DNA from: Tetmemena sp. SeJ-2015
Lineage: Eukaryota > Ciliophora > Spirotrichea > Sporadotrichida > Oxytrichidae
Reading direction: 5' to 3'
Length of the DNA stretch: 64,000 bases
NCBI GenBank assembly: GCA_027382625.1
Contig: JAJKFJ010021068.1
Coordinates: forward strand, 1 to 64,000
The notes under the pieces were generated by a model that was not told the DNA's origin, ran no database searches, and saw only the letters and a program-made list of their open reading frames with translations. How positions within the stretch are numbered: position 1 is the stretch's first letter; each line of letters starts with the position of its first letter. The position numbers were made by a program, and so were the translations under genes. Of this stretch, positions 1 to 11,684 are shown in pieces.

Positions 1-865
1 CGAGTCGTAATTTTATCCGCCAAGGTCAAATCAGGAGTAGAGCAAGCAGATTCTGTCGATCTGAGTCCAATTATTCTGGCGCGGGTCTATATTTATCCTG
101 CATATAGGAGAAGACTTTTAGTGTCTGAGCTTGAATTAATTTCTCCAATTTTGACTTCACCCCTGATTCTTACAATATTAAGAAATTAAAACCTATTAAA
201 TCAACCATCCTATATAAATTAAAAGCACGATAGTTTTCAAGATGGGAGTTCTATATCTACTCCTATATAATACAAACACAAATCCTGCTGTTAGTGTTGA
301 TGTTATTATTTAAGTTGCTTATGTTTTTCTTCGAAACAAAAGAGATAAGATAAAACAATCTACTGCACATTTGCATCATTCATCATCAAGCCGCTATTCT
401 GCTGAGAAGAGAGTGTCCCAGAGATCTTGGAGCCTCTCACGCTCGTATTTAACCTAAAATTAATCTTAAGAATAGAATATATTATGAAATCTATTGGATG
501 ACTCTGCAGAATAATCGCTCTGACGTTAATGCTTGAGTTGTATTCTAGATACCTGAGCGATTCCATTCTGACTTTGCTCATTAATTACACTTTAACTCAC
601 TTATCGTGGACTCGGCTCCACGCTTGAATTTGTCGTAGAACGGCCACATTTAATTTAAACCTAAATTGAATATCAAACTATATATTGCCACTGTAGATTA
701 AATAAAAAATGTTGATTTATCACATTTCTAATTTAGATTTAAACTACTCTCAACTATCTGATTTGTTTTCTCTCTTCCTGGTTTTGATTCTTTAACTGAT
801 CTAAAATATTCATCCACTGCATGCTTGGAGCACCGCTAAGATGAAACTTGCTCCCGCTCAGTTAA
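1..865 (-). CDS. unknown protein, partial at left edge, Q/S-rich with a short coiled-coil stretch
   Basis: With TAA/TAG read as Gln, several open segments follow one another on the minus strand. One at about 700-865 contains MQWMNILDQLKNQNQEERKQ. A GTAG...TTTAG intron-like gap at about 665-755 follows. A longer segment at about 365-660 contains VSQSVINEQSQNGIA and an acidic helix ending FSAEQRLDDE. A last open segment at about 1-165 has GEINSSSDTKSLLLYAG and leaves the window. The gap at 166-360 is AT-rich and may be an IES or intron. I do not recognise the family. Alternative frames are also open near 560-650, so exon joins are tentative, and the true start may lie above 870, where a weaker open frame continues. 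Confidence 0.4.
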
Positions 866-2682
866 ATAAATCATCTTATACTAATAATTTAACTAAAATG
901 TTGCTGTTTTGAGTTCTAATTGTCTATTGATAAACATAAATATGTATTGGACTTTTCAATTTTGAAAAAGTCATTATAAATAATGATAGAAAGGAAGATT
1001 GGTCTTTGGATTTTGAATTTGAATTAGAAAATTGGGGTATTTAAGACTAATTTCTCAGAAAATTTACTCCTTAATCTAAATCTTGATTTAAACCTTTCTT
1101 TTATTTAGCTTTAGAGAGCCTAGTTACTTTCAATAACTTAATTCACAGAGATATTTTAGGGTTCTTTATTCCCTCCTCCATTTTTTAGAGTTCTTTATTG
1201 ATGATCTTATTAGCTGTTTTAGAGAGAGTAAGGATTTTAATTTTGAAATTCTTTTTCTAAATTGTTGTTGCTGTTGTTTTCCTTTGAGATTTTATTATGT
1301 TACTGAACTATTCTCTCGCTTTATCAAAAGCAAAATGCATTTTAAATTAAATCGATGTTCCTAATCCACTCCTCCTAATTTATTAATTTCTGCAAAGGAA
1401 TATTGCTAAACTAAAACGCCTCCTTCTTTTAGCTCTCTCCCACTCCTTTATTACAATGGTTTTTCTTAGTTTTCTAATTAAGACTTATTCTTTAAAGAAT
1501 GCGTCTGTTAGTTTTCTTTAAACTTAAAAATATTAGCAGCAAAGATGTATTTCGTGCTCTACTTTTTATATAGATAGGTTTTTGGAAAAATCTTGGCCAT
1601 TCTATTCTCTAAAATTTTATTGAATTTATTACTAATTGTGCTGCTGAGTTTAACCTTCATTATTTCTGAAACTGTAAGATCCATCCACTGCTGCTTCTTA
1701 TTCTTGATTCACCACAATAGGAACCTTTTTCAAATTTTCACTCTGATTTATATTGCTTTGAAAGTTTAATAAAAAATGATCTTATATTATTAATGTGAAA
1801 TGCTTTGAGACAATTATGAATCCCTAGGTTAGGTTATTTCTTGAAGGTTAGGGTTTTTAGATTGAATGGAATTTTATCCATCTTTATAATTAGGATTATT
1901 GAGATATTCCCCTTAAATCTAAAATAATAATCTCCAAATTCTATGCATTAGGGGTTTATAATTCACTCAAATCCAAATTTGAGTGTCCCTTCTCTTTCCC
2001 CTCCAATTTCTAACTATCTTATTTCCCTTTGTTCTTTAAGTTTACTTCTTGACTTCCACTCGCTTAAAGTTTTCTAGAGTTCTCAGCACCTTCATTTGAA
2101 GTAGGAGGGCTCACTGGCAGATTCAAATTTATGAGAAAAATTTAAAATGTGTTACTCCTTTTTTTAATTTAAGGGCTGGTTGATTTATCTGATTAGTGGA
2201 TTTGATTTCTTATATTATTTATCATTATTATTACTGTTCAGCTCTCTCGTCTTAAATATTAAATTAAGGAATACAGATTTATTGTGATCTTATGAGAGTA
2301 ACGCTAAAATTTTCTAATTATCAGAAGTAATGCGTTAGTCAGCTCCGGCCCTAAAGCATTTTATTAAGGTATGCGACTTCCAATCTAGGAATGAACAGCG
2401 CTGCTTCCCTTCAAATTATATTAATGGTCTTCTGTTTCTTGAATATTTTTATTTTCTCCTTCTCTAGAAATGTTTGATAAGATAAATTATCAATATTTTA
2501 AATAATATAAAAAATCTTATGATTATTTATATTTTCAGCTATACTTAAAATTTAAAGAATCTTGAGAAATCAGTAAAGCTTTTTATTCATCTGAAATTAT
2601 ATTAAAATATTTTTATGAAAATAATTACTTGTATATTTTAATAAGTGAAGTCCATTATCTTATAATTTTAAGGAATTTTTGT
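866..2682. other. AT-rich stretch with no resolved gene
   Basis: This is mostly AT-rich sequence with frequent TGA in all frames. Two parts are less random. The minus strand at about 880-1040 stays open (S/K-rich). The island at about 2330-2420 is richer in GC and stays open on the plus strand. Either could be a small macronuclear-destined segment, but neither shows a recognisable domain. Two copies of a TTTAG(A/G)GTTCTTTATT motif lie near 1155 and 1185. No tRNA-like or snRNA-like sequence was recognised. Confidence 0.3.
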
Positions 2683-3357
2683 TCAATGAATTATAGTCTC
2701 CCCTATCAGTAGAGTTTTTCTCACCTTTTTCGAAAGCCGTTGTTGCTTTATTTAATTACACCTGATCTAAGACAACTTGAATCCTTCTTAGCAAATCTGA
2801 TCTCTAATTTTATGTGCTTTTCTTTTAGGGCGATAAAATAATGGAAATTGAAGGCGTTGCAAGTTGTTAATGTGAGTGAGCAAGAATAGAATCTCTTAAT
2901 TCAATCAAATCGCTTAGAGAGAGAAGCCCTACTTTGTCTAACTTTCGGTAGGGAGTGAATCCATCCGGATAGTGAGCCTGCACACTCTCCAAACTCAATC
3001 CACCTACCCTCTATCCATTAGAAGAGATCGCTTAATATGTGCTGGAGCGGGATCCGTTCGGCAGAAATTTTAACTAGGATAACTTTTTTACACTTCTCTT
3101 TGCTAACGAAGATATATAACAAGTTTTAAATAGACTTTAGATTCTATCTATAGTAAGGAAGAGATCATCATATTTTAAAGTCTATTTATAAATAAATAAT
3201 GAGAGATGTTTTGAGTTTCTATTTAGGGAGCAACTCTAGCCTTCACTGAACTAGTGTCGTTCTTCGAATATATATAATATGAAATGAAGATATAATCCGA
3301 TGTTGTATGAGGCAAAGTGGAGTTGATTTGTTGGTTTGTAATTTATGGCTATTTCAT
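2683..3357 (-). CDS. small unknown basic-tailed protein
   Basis: An open minus-strand frame runs from about 3260 to the TGA at 2683-2685. Its core at about 2830-3060 is much GC-richer than its surroundings and reads as ordinary protein (VGGLSLESVQAHYPDG, then YRKLDKVGLLSLSDLIELRD). It ends in a basic tail (QKKRKAHKIRDQ, QQRLSKKVRKTL). A candidate start ATG lies at 3357 (MKQPQITNQQINSTLPHTTS), but that part is in a different frame, so an intron or IES must lie near 3260-3300. The AT-rich piece at about 3090-3200 carries a 12-bp inverted repeat (AAATAGACTTTA / TAAAGTCTATTT) and may itself be eliminated or spliced. No family recognised. Confidence 0.45.
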
Positions 3358-3825
3358 GCTTGTTTGCTGCTTTTAGTTCTAACCTTATTTGTCTTGATGC
3401 AATAAAAATAAATTAGCAACGAAGCTTCGAATTCTAATTATGGATTAATTCAATCAATAAAAAGATAATTATTGAATTGATCTCTGTCTAAGTATTCCTA
3501 GCTGATAAAACAGAATCAAAATATGAATTTAGAGATAATATCTATGATAGTTTACATATGATTTCAGGAGTCCTTTAAAAAATAATTAAATTAATATTTT
3601 GACTTTCTTGTTGATTCAAGTTTTATCCTACTACTTTTTCATTTTCTTATAATTCACCATCTTGATAAATCACTACTACACAAAGCAATAAAATGCTTAA
3701 TTTCTTTTAATTATTGATGCTGTGGGGGAGATTGATTTAAATTTGTTTGATCGTGTTTGTTGGGTGTAATATGCTGTTTGGTATTTTGTTAAATGTTAGT
3801 GAATAAATAATTATTTTCTCGCGAG

Positions 3826-6800
3826 TCACCAGTCCCACCTTCTCCAGCTTCTATTCTCAACTTTGTGTTCTACTTCAGCAGTTATTCTCCACTCAAAATA
3901 TATTATAACCTTGTAGATTAAATATTATAAGTTATTCTTTATCGAGCTGTCGGTATCTGGGAGTTTTATTTGCAATTTCATCATCAGTTGAGAACAATTT
4001 ATCTCCAATCAAAAATAAATAAATACTTGGTTGGCTGAGGAAGTTACTTGAGGACAGCTTCCTTCTCTTCCTCAGGCTCTATGAGTGCCCATTTTGAGTC
4101 AGTTTTGTTGGGACGGTGGGGACTCCTCTGAGTTTTGGACCTTGTAAATTTCAACATTTTATAAATAGTCTATAATTCTCTCTATAATTAAACCACTCCC
4201 ACAAATAATGTGATCACTATATAGTGTGTGAATAGTTTACGTGAGAATGTTTAATTATTTTATTATTTTAAATATAGCTAGTCTGATTTTTAAACTCAGA
4301 CTCTTAAAAATCAGATCACACTAAGTGTCTACCCCTTCTATATATTTTAACTCACAAATAATTCATTTACCAAAATACTGACTCAAAAGTATTTTTAGAG
4401 CTATAAATCAGGAAAGTTTTCACAAATATAAATATAAATGTGCTTATAATTGTTGAGTATTAATTTAAATAAAAGTTAATTTGTTTTCTAATCTGGGGAA
4501 AATAAATCCACAAAGTTATCTACTTCATTATCAAAATCAAGATGCTTATAGAAATTCGGAAACAAGTAGCTAATTCAACAAAGTCTAATTAGGTCTTAAG
4601 ATAACTCTTGATTGAGTATGAAGAAAGACTTAGAATTAAATTTAAGAGAAAGCTGAATTAAAAGATGTTTAAGGAGTTCTAATATCTAAATTAAAAAATT
4701 TTCAGAAATATTCAAATATTAGTTTCAAGATATTCCTTTATTCTAATTTAGGATTATAATCAAAATTCATGAAGAAAATTTTGGAAATTGCTATCCGTTT
4801 TAATTATGAATTAAATAATTAATTTTTTATATCATAAAATGTGCAAAAAATATGATGTTAATTTTTGTTCTTCTTGTTTTAAACTCTATTTATGGAATGT
4901 AATTTCAGGTTCGAAGGAATATTAATTCAAGATAATTATTGATTTAAGACTTCGAACCTATCTCTTCCAACTTTCTGTTTCAAGGCAACTAAATTGATAA
5001 AGCATAAGTTTAAAAACGATTAATGTTAAATAAAACAATTCATGAACATTTTAGCTGATATTCTTTATCAATGGTTAACTCATTTTTTGTAAAATTAAAA
5101 AAGAAAGTAGTTATTTTTTGTCCTAAGCTTTCTGCTATTGCAAGAACTGCATGTATAGTAGGTAGTCTTATTAGTTCCAGTTGTTAGCAGTTTGAACAGG
5201 CTGGTTCTTCTTAAACACATCAGCCATGATTAATATAATGTACTCTCTTTGATTTATTTATTTTGTTGACAGTATTCATCATCATGTAGGTGTAGAAGAC
5301 TGCAAAGAAGAACTTCTTGAATCTTTCTAGGTCAGGGGAGCCACTACCGTTCTTTGCAGGACCGAATAGTCGCCCATGCATAGCCAGTTAAATTAATGTG
5401 ACTGGCTCTGTCTAGACCTGCCTATCAACTAAGTTTCCATGCTTGTGAGTTTCAAGCTTCTCCTTGCGCTCCTTTGCTAAGTTTCTGTAATGGTTCTAGA
5501 TTGTTCTTGCTGCCTCTTCAAAAATAAGTAAATTTGATTAAGAAGTATTTTTGACTTCATTGATATCTTGGATGAGTTTAAAGTCTAGAGGTCTAGAGGG
5601 ATTGTCCTGAATCTGCTTCTTGAGCTTATCTTCTAATTCTTTCAATTTGCTCTGATAAGGTTGAGCTTCGTGAGCACTGCCCTTGACTCCTTGTCTTTAG
5701 CTCATATAAATACACTCAATTCAATGGTAGCTCTAAACATTTGAAGTTGTGTAGTTGGTTTTGTACTTATCATCTTCTCCTTCCCTTGGCTATTGATTAT
5801 ATTCAAATTGCTATTTTATAGTTTATTGACCGAAGGATGAGTAGTTCTTATCTCCAACACTGTAACCAGTAGATTACTTGGGCTTATTTCGACCTTTTAC
5901 TTGGTAATCTGTGGTTTGAGGATTAGTGACTCCAGTTGGATGAGACTCACTATGGGACGGCTGTCCTTTTCGGTGCTCTCTCTTTCTTTCAGACTAGTTA
6001 GCTAGATTAAAACATAAATTTAAGGATATGGAAGATGAGAGTTGCGCTGATCATATTGGTCCTCATACCTATTGGAAGACTGGCGTTCAATCAACGAATG
6101 CTAACTTCTTTAATTTTAGGAAACTTTTTCTTCTTCTCGATCAAGAGGTCTATTTCTAGTTCTGGACTTGTCAGTTTACTCATTCTGACCTTAGCTTGCC
6201 TTCGAGCGAGAAGTACTTAGCTGCTCATCTATGGGGATCACTTTATTCAAACAAGAAGAAGAAAGGTAAGTTCATTAAAATATCAAACTTGCTGGTCGTA
6301 AATAAACTGAGAGGAGCCTGGATTTTCAATGCTGCCTTGAACTCCAAAGCTTGTCTATTTCAAAAGCAACAAATATAAGTTAAAGTTTCTTATGATAATA
6401 ATTAAAAGTGATTGATCTCCTTGGGTTTTGACAAAGCTCTTTGGGAATGGCTGTCTCTCTTGAGAACTATCGGCCCCACTTGCTCCTTTCCCCCGTGATG
6501 ATCTGTCTCTTCTATGCTTCTTGTCTGATGACTAGTTCCTTAAGAGTAAGTTTGCACTATTGTAGTTAGGGTCTTGACTATATAAATTACTTTGAAGATA
6601 TTCAGTGATGACTATTGTATCCCTCAAGGTCTTCCTTCCTGAGTGGACCTCCATCTCTAGTGTCTGAAAGTCTTTCGTTGATAGATTCAATACTCTGCTG
6701 GTTAGGTCTACTGGCAGTATTTCTGCTCTTTTGAGTTCTTGATTGGACTTCTCCCTCCTCCTAGTCACCTGCTCCTTCGCCCTTGAGCTAGTCTTCCATG

Positions 6801-6925
6801 TTTGTGTATCTATTCTAGCTCTCAAGGAATTCTTTGAAGCGCAGTGGGTCTCCTGCTCCCACATAACTCTAGCTGCCATCTCTCACTGAGTAGGAATCTC
6901 CAGCTACTCCTTGTGCTCCAAACAT
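3826..6925 (-). CDS. IQ-motif protein with disordered N-terminal half
   Basis: The start ATG at 6925 begins MFGAQGVAGDSYSVRDGSQS, followed by low-complexity S/T/Q/R-rich sequence down to about 5750. A charged helical part follows (about 5560-5690) and then an IQ-like motif at about 5480 (AARTIQNHYRNLAKERKEK), which in known proteins binds calmodulin or EF-hand light chains. After RFKKFFFAVFYTYMMMNT the frame either stops at TGA 5220-5222 or, if the 49-bp CTG-flanked insert 5224-5272 is removed, continues DVFKKNQPVQTANNWNQQDY. The 3' part is separated by AT-rich DNA (about 4150-5100) from open segments at about 4030-4140 (IEPEEEKEAVLKQLPQ) and 3826-3960, ending RSWRRWDW at TGA 3826-3828. Treating all of this as one gene is inference; it could be two genes, the second starting at ATG 5227. 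Confidence 0.5.
4282..4315. repeat. perfect 12-bp hairpin with 10-nt loop
   Basis: TCTGATTTTTAA at 4282-4293 pairs with TTAAAAATCAGA at 4304-4315 around the loop ACTCAGACTC. It lies in AT-rich DNA inside a putative non-coding gap of the IQ-motif gene. Its function is unknown. Confidence 0.7.
4907..4959. repeat. 10-bp inverted repeat AGGTTCGAAG/CTTCGAACCT
   Basis: Perfect 10-bp arms at 4907-4916 and 4950-4959 are separated by 33 bp of AT-rich sequence. The GTTCGAA core recalls a tRNA T-loop, but no tRNA fold surrounds it. Confidence 0.7.
5224..5272 (-). other. candidate IES, pointer CTG
   Basis: On the minus strand CTG occurs at both ends of a 49-bp AT-rich insert (plus-strand CAG at 5221-5223 and 5270-5272). 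Removing the insert joins MMMNT to DVFKKNQPV in frame and removes the TGA at 5220-5222. With a 3-bp pointer and no homologue to compare, this is less certain than the other IESs. Confidence 0.4.
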
Positions 6926-7251
6926 GGCGCTGTCCTGAATAGACACATCTGATTAAAGCTGAGGAGCCCCTTAGTTTAAACTTATAAGCACCATTTATAT
7001 AAGTAAATTGTTTAGATTTGCAGAAGATTTTACTTTTCTGCTTTCTCTAGATGGCATCTACTTGTAAATTATTGTATTTCATTTTATTATTAAAGAGATA
7101 AATTTAGGCAGTGATGTTTTAAGTTGGATCCAGAACATAGCTAGTATAGTTAAAATAGTACTGTGAATAATAATATGTAATAATTAAAATATTTTATACT
7201 GGAGAGAATAAGTGGATGACAAAAAAATAAAGAATTTCTTTCATAATTTTA

Positions 7252-10200
7252 TCAAATTAAATTAATTTTGCCAATATTTTGGTCTACCACACTTTAGTCA
7301 ATCAAATAAAATTTATCATGTTTGTTTTAGTCCTCATCAGCAGCAGCAAGACCAACAGATCTACTGGGATAAGGGTTGTTATTGCTCAACAACTCTGAAG
7401 AGTTGTAGTCATCTGGTCTGTTATCTCTATTCAGAATGCCTTGCTCATTTGAAATCATGCTATAGTCTCCTCCTGGCAATAAAATAGAAGCATGCTAGAC
7501 TTATAAATTTCATTTGCAGATACACCCTCCTCGTCGTTTCTTCTATCATACTCGCTTTCTTCTCTTTACCCTCTGCTGTTTTCACCAGGCTATTAAGCAA
7601 ACAAAATAATTTAATTCCTTTATGAAGACTTATATTAAGCTTGAACTTGATCTTCTTTGAATTATTTGCTGGTTTTAACTGGAGAGGCGTTAGATTTTAA
7701 ATACTTTTTGGGTTACTGCTGCTCTTTGAAGGCATTTAAGGAATAGTCTGCACCCACATCGAAGTCAGTGTTCTTTTGAAGAATGGGGATATGCCCAGCA
7801 GACTCTGAAAATATTTGAGTAAGCCAAAAATGATGATATAGTTATTATTTTTGAGAATCCTCTTCATCTCCATCTCTTGGTTGTCTCAAATAGTCTCTAA
7901 AAGTTCCATCCTCATCATCCTGATTCTACCTCTCCTCAATCTCAGGTAACCCTCCCTCTTGAGATTGCCTGGCTTAGTTAGCTGAGTTGTACCTCTGTGA
8001 CTCATCTTTCTAAACTGGCTTTGGAAGATAAGTACTATTGAGAGGTCCTTCAGTGGAGCTACTGACACTTGAGTCTCTATCTCCTCTGCCTCTTCTAGCC
8101 TTTGATTTCTTGTTACTTTGATCATTAGCATTCTATTTTAAAGGAGAACTCTTTATTGGTCTTCCAAAACAAAAGGTATAAGAATTAAATATGATATTCC
8201 TTTCTCATCAAACCTCACCTCCTCTTCAGATTAATTTCCTCCTATTTAAAAAATACCAAGTCGAGATAATAACTTAATCCTAAACTGACCAAGGAGTCTC
8301 TCGGATTAACTCCTCCCACAAATTCGTCTCCACTAGTCGATCTGTCATTTCTTCCTCTCCTTTACTTCTTAGAAGAATAGTTTGAAGATGGATTTTCCTC
8401 TTATTGTTACTTGTCTTGCCTCTCCTTAGACCTTCTTGGCTATCAATACTCAATTTCATTCATAAAGTTATAATAAAGGCTAATCCTCTCTGAAATTATT
8501 CTTTTGCAGAGACTGACTTAATAATCAATGAAGAATGAGTGCGATTCTTAAATTTTCAAAAACTTTGGCCCTAAGTTTAGGCTGGATTTGCTGGAGATCT
8601 AGAATGGGTAATGGGCTGTTGCTCCTTTCCAAAAGTTTGCTATTAAATGAAGATAGTTTTAAAGATTGTTGCTAGTTGTTTTGAGGGGCGATTTTCTGCT
8701 ATGAAAAATTGTGCTTTGACAGTCTAGATTAAGCAGTGGGATTAGTGCCTGGAGCATGCTCATCCTCATCCTCTTCGATAATGGACTCTCTAGGATTTTT
8801 CAAAATAGTACTGTCTTAATTAAAGAGAGAAAGAAGGACATGGTGTACATTTAATCTCCTAGGTTTCCAGCTTTGCCTCTCTTCTTGTTTGACTTGCTTA
8901 GATCTCTACTTCCTTTAGAAGGACTGCCTCTTTCTCCACTGCCCTAGCCTCTACTATGGGAGCGCAAATTACCACCTCCTGTTGAGCTACCAGACCCTCC
9001 TCCTATTTGAGCCTGCATAGTCATGTAATCTATCAAGAAAGGGGAGTTACAATATACAAACTCAGATTTAAATATCTTTGACTATTGAGTTGTTAAGATC
9101 TTTCATGTCTATCTTTCCTTCTCGCACAGCTATCAAGAACTATTTGAAAGCTTGGCAAGGATAAGTAAATGACCTCTCTGTTGAATCCTAGTCTGTTGAA
9201 AATGAGCCTCTTCTATTGGCTGAACTCTTTAGATTGTTTCTTCTCGCTGAGCTGTTTCTACCTCTTCCTTCATTTGATCCGTGGCTGCTAAACTTTGAGA
9301 TTAAATCTATTAAAAGAGTATAACTACATTTTGACTTTATTAGATCTGGCACTTGAGTTCCTTATTGCACTTGATTTCAGTGGCGAGCCAAATGTCTGTT
9401 ACATATCTCCGTTCCCACCAAAACTTTAAACTAATCTTAATAAAAAATGTTTTTTATGCTTTGCATAAAAAATTTATCTCTATGCGCTATTTCCCTGTGG
9501 AGCTTTTGAGCTAGCCTACGTGTTCATAGTCATCTACTAATTTTGATTTCTTCTCTAACCAAACTTAAATTATTATCTTAAATGATATATATTCAAACCA
9601 GATGGATTGTAACTTTGGATTGTGCCAAACTTTCCAGAGGTTGCGAACTTGCCATCTAGAGATTTATTCATCCCTGGTGACCCCTAAGATTTTTAATCAG
9701 ATGATAAGATATTGAACAATTTTTCTAGTAACTTTCATTTCTACTAGGTTTGACTTTATACTTACAAATAGGGTGGTTTAATCATAGTTAGAGAGCCCTG
9801 TGTGAGAGATGTTATCGTTGATTTCTTAGTTTTCTACTTTATTTGATTATACAACAGTCAATTATTATGGGAAATGATTTAGTGAGTAAATGGAGTTCAA
9901 TCTACTCCCAATCTTGTCCAAAATTTCAAAGACAAATGACTTCTTGAGGAAATTTCGTATTAAAATCTGTGAATGTATTTGAAGCTTTCTTACCGATTGA
10001 ACTGATTCCATCAAGGCGGCTTGCCGCAGCAGGTCTCTCGTTAGATCTCTTCTCAGCGCTAGATCTTCCATTAGCCCCACCCAGGAGTTGCTAACCTTTA
10101 CCTCCTGTAATAAGAGGAGTCACTACACAAATTTATAATTCATCACAACTGAGAAAGAGACAATTCTTAGTAATTGAGTGCAACTTACTTGAGGATTGCT

Positions 10201-10252
10201 GATTGTTGAGGGTGGTAAGATTAATCAAGTTGTTCATGCTATTGCTGTCCAT
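7252..10252 (-). CDS. unknown low-complexity S/N/R-rich protein
   Basis: The start ATG at 10252 gives MDSNSMNNLINLTTLNNQQS followed by a GTAAGT intron donor. The C-terminus is clear: an intron ending TTGCCAG at about 7470, then GGDYSMISNEQGILNRDN, NNPYPSRSVGLAAADED and TGA at 7252-7254. In between, short open minus-strand segments rich in Ser, Arg, Gln and Gly (for example about 8850-9000 and 7900-8130) alternate with AT-rich gaps with GT/AG-like ends. I see no catalytic domain. Composition suggests an intrinsically disordered structural or RNA-associated protein, but this is inference. Internal exon borders were not resolved. Confidence 0.45.
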
Positions 10253-10520
10253 ATCTCTTTTTTGTGATGAGTTTATACAGAATATTGTCACAATTAAACT
10301 TTATTTTAACTAACAAATAAAATCTTAATTTAATCAATCCCATTATCGCTTTCGTTAATTTTCAACAATCATTCCCTCACTTTAAATTGTATTAAAAGAT
10401 ATATTGAGTTTTGACTAAGACCTTAATTAAAAATTAGATGACAACTATTAAGTGTATAAGTTAAGCTAACTAACTAACTCAGCAGTCTCTTCTATAGTAA
10501 TTTAGAAAATTCTAAGGGTC

Positions 10521-11495
10521 TCAATTAAGTTTATCTTTTCTTCTTTGAGCGGCGAGCTTCTAAGCCTAGGGATTTGTGGGACCATGCTTTGAGCCCACTG
10601 CATTTTCTTCCTCTTTTTAAGTAAGTGCAACAAAGCATAGAGACAAAATGAGTAATAGGGGAACGCCAAAGAAAGCTGCAATGCCCATGTAGTTCACTTT
10701 ATGATTTAGGAAAATTATGCAAATAATTAGCATTATCACATCACCTGTCTTCTCATCGTTGATAAGGTATTTATTCAGAGCATCCCCTGTTGTCTCAATC
10801 TATTCTAAGAAATAAAGAGAGATAAGCTTATGACAAAATATATTGAACAAAGTCTAGAAGTTGGCTCCATAGTGAGCCCATAGCGCCTGCTTCCACCGGT
10901 ATATCTCCCTGTACTTAGGCATTTTCATAGTCTTCTTGTGCAAATCTAGTGAGACCCTCGACATCATCAAGAGATCCTGAGTATTCGTAGAATCTTCTTC
11001 GCTTCAAGAATAAGAGTTTGGGTTGATAGCTTGCTCCTTTATCAGGTGAGTATTGCAAGAGAGAGCTGAATCTCTGAGTCAATGATTTTGATTTTTACCT
11101 ATTACTTCAATTAAACATCCAAGCTTTAACTTCAATTTTTAAAATTAGAATTTGAGTCGAGAGTTGATTGCAATTTTATGAGTTCATACTCTCCTGTTAA
11201 ATGATTAGTAAACTTACAGATCTATGTGAGCTACAGAAACTCTGCCCATTAAGTTTTCTGCGACTTCATCCCAAAGAGGCTCGATTGCCAGGCATTCTTT
11301 GCTCTACTTGGTACAAAACTTAACAAACCAGTCTCCAGTTGTTGATCCTGTAGTTGCTTGTGTATCATGCTCGAAGCTCTAATCGTTAAGTTCCCTTGAT
11401 CGACGACTAACTCTTGGTGCACAACCAGCCTAGCTTATAAGTATACTTAGAAGAGAAATATATAGGCAAGCACGGAATATCATTGAAACATACAT
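10521..11495 (-). CDS. thioredoxin/PDI-like membrane protein with degenerate active site
   Basis: The start ATG at 11495 gives a signal-peptide-like N-terminus (MYVSMIFRACLYISLLSILI). The first thioredoxin-like stretch reads TTGDWFVKFCTKQSKECLAI then EPLWDEVAENLMGRVSVAHI, aligning with the PDI pattern where WCGHC is expected. Here the cysteines are spaced CTKQSKEC, so the redox motif CxxC is missing. After an intron (GTAAGT at about 11216) come YQPKLLFLKRRRFYEYSGSL and the helix VEGLTRFAQEDYENA, the usual C-terminal half of the fold. A single transmembrane segment (YMGIAAFFGVPLLLILSLCF) precedes a basic Q-rich tail ending at TGA 10521-10523. The layout resembles TMX/PDI-type ER membrane proteins; lack of CxxC suggests a chaperone or scaffold role. 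A further gap at about 10800-10850 may be an intron or IES. Confidence 0.7.
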
Positions 11496-11684
11496 TTAAA
11501 AATTTATATATAATGATCTGAAGAAACAAATAGTCTGGAAAATTAAGCCATGTTTAAATTTGTGATTAAATAAATCATTTACTATAATGGAATAAGAGAG
11601 ATAAATTTTTAGAATTAAGAAAGTTCATAAATATCATAATTCCTTCTTCGACTGTCGCTTATTCTCACAAAGAAATATCTTTAG

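Noticed and set aside
2830..3060. Structured non-coding RNA in the GC-richer island
   Set aside because: The minus strand is a continuous TGA-free frame with normal protein composition through the island.
4907..4959. tRNA gene suggested by GTTCGAA
   Set aside because: No acceptor stem, anticodon arm or D-arm could be built around it.
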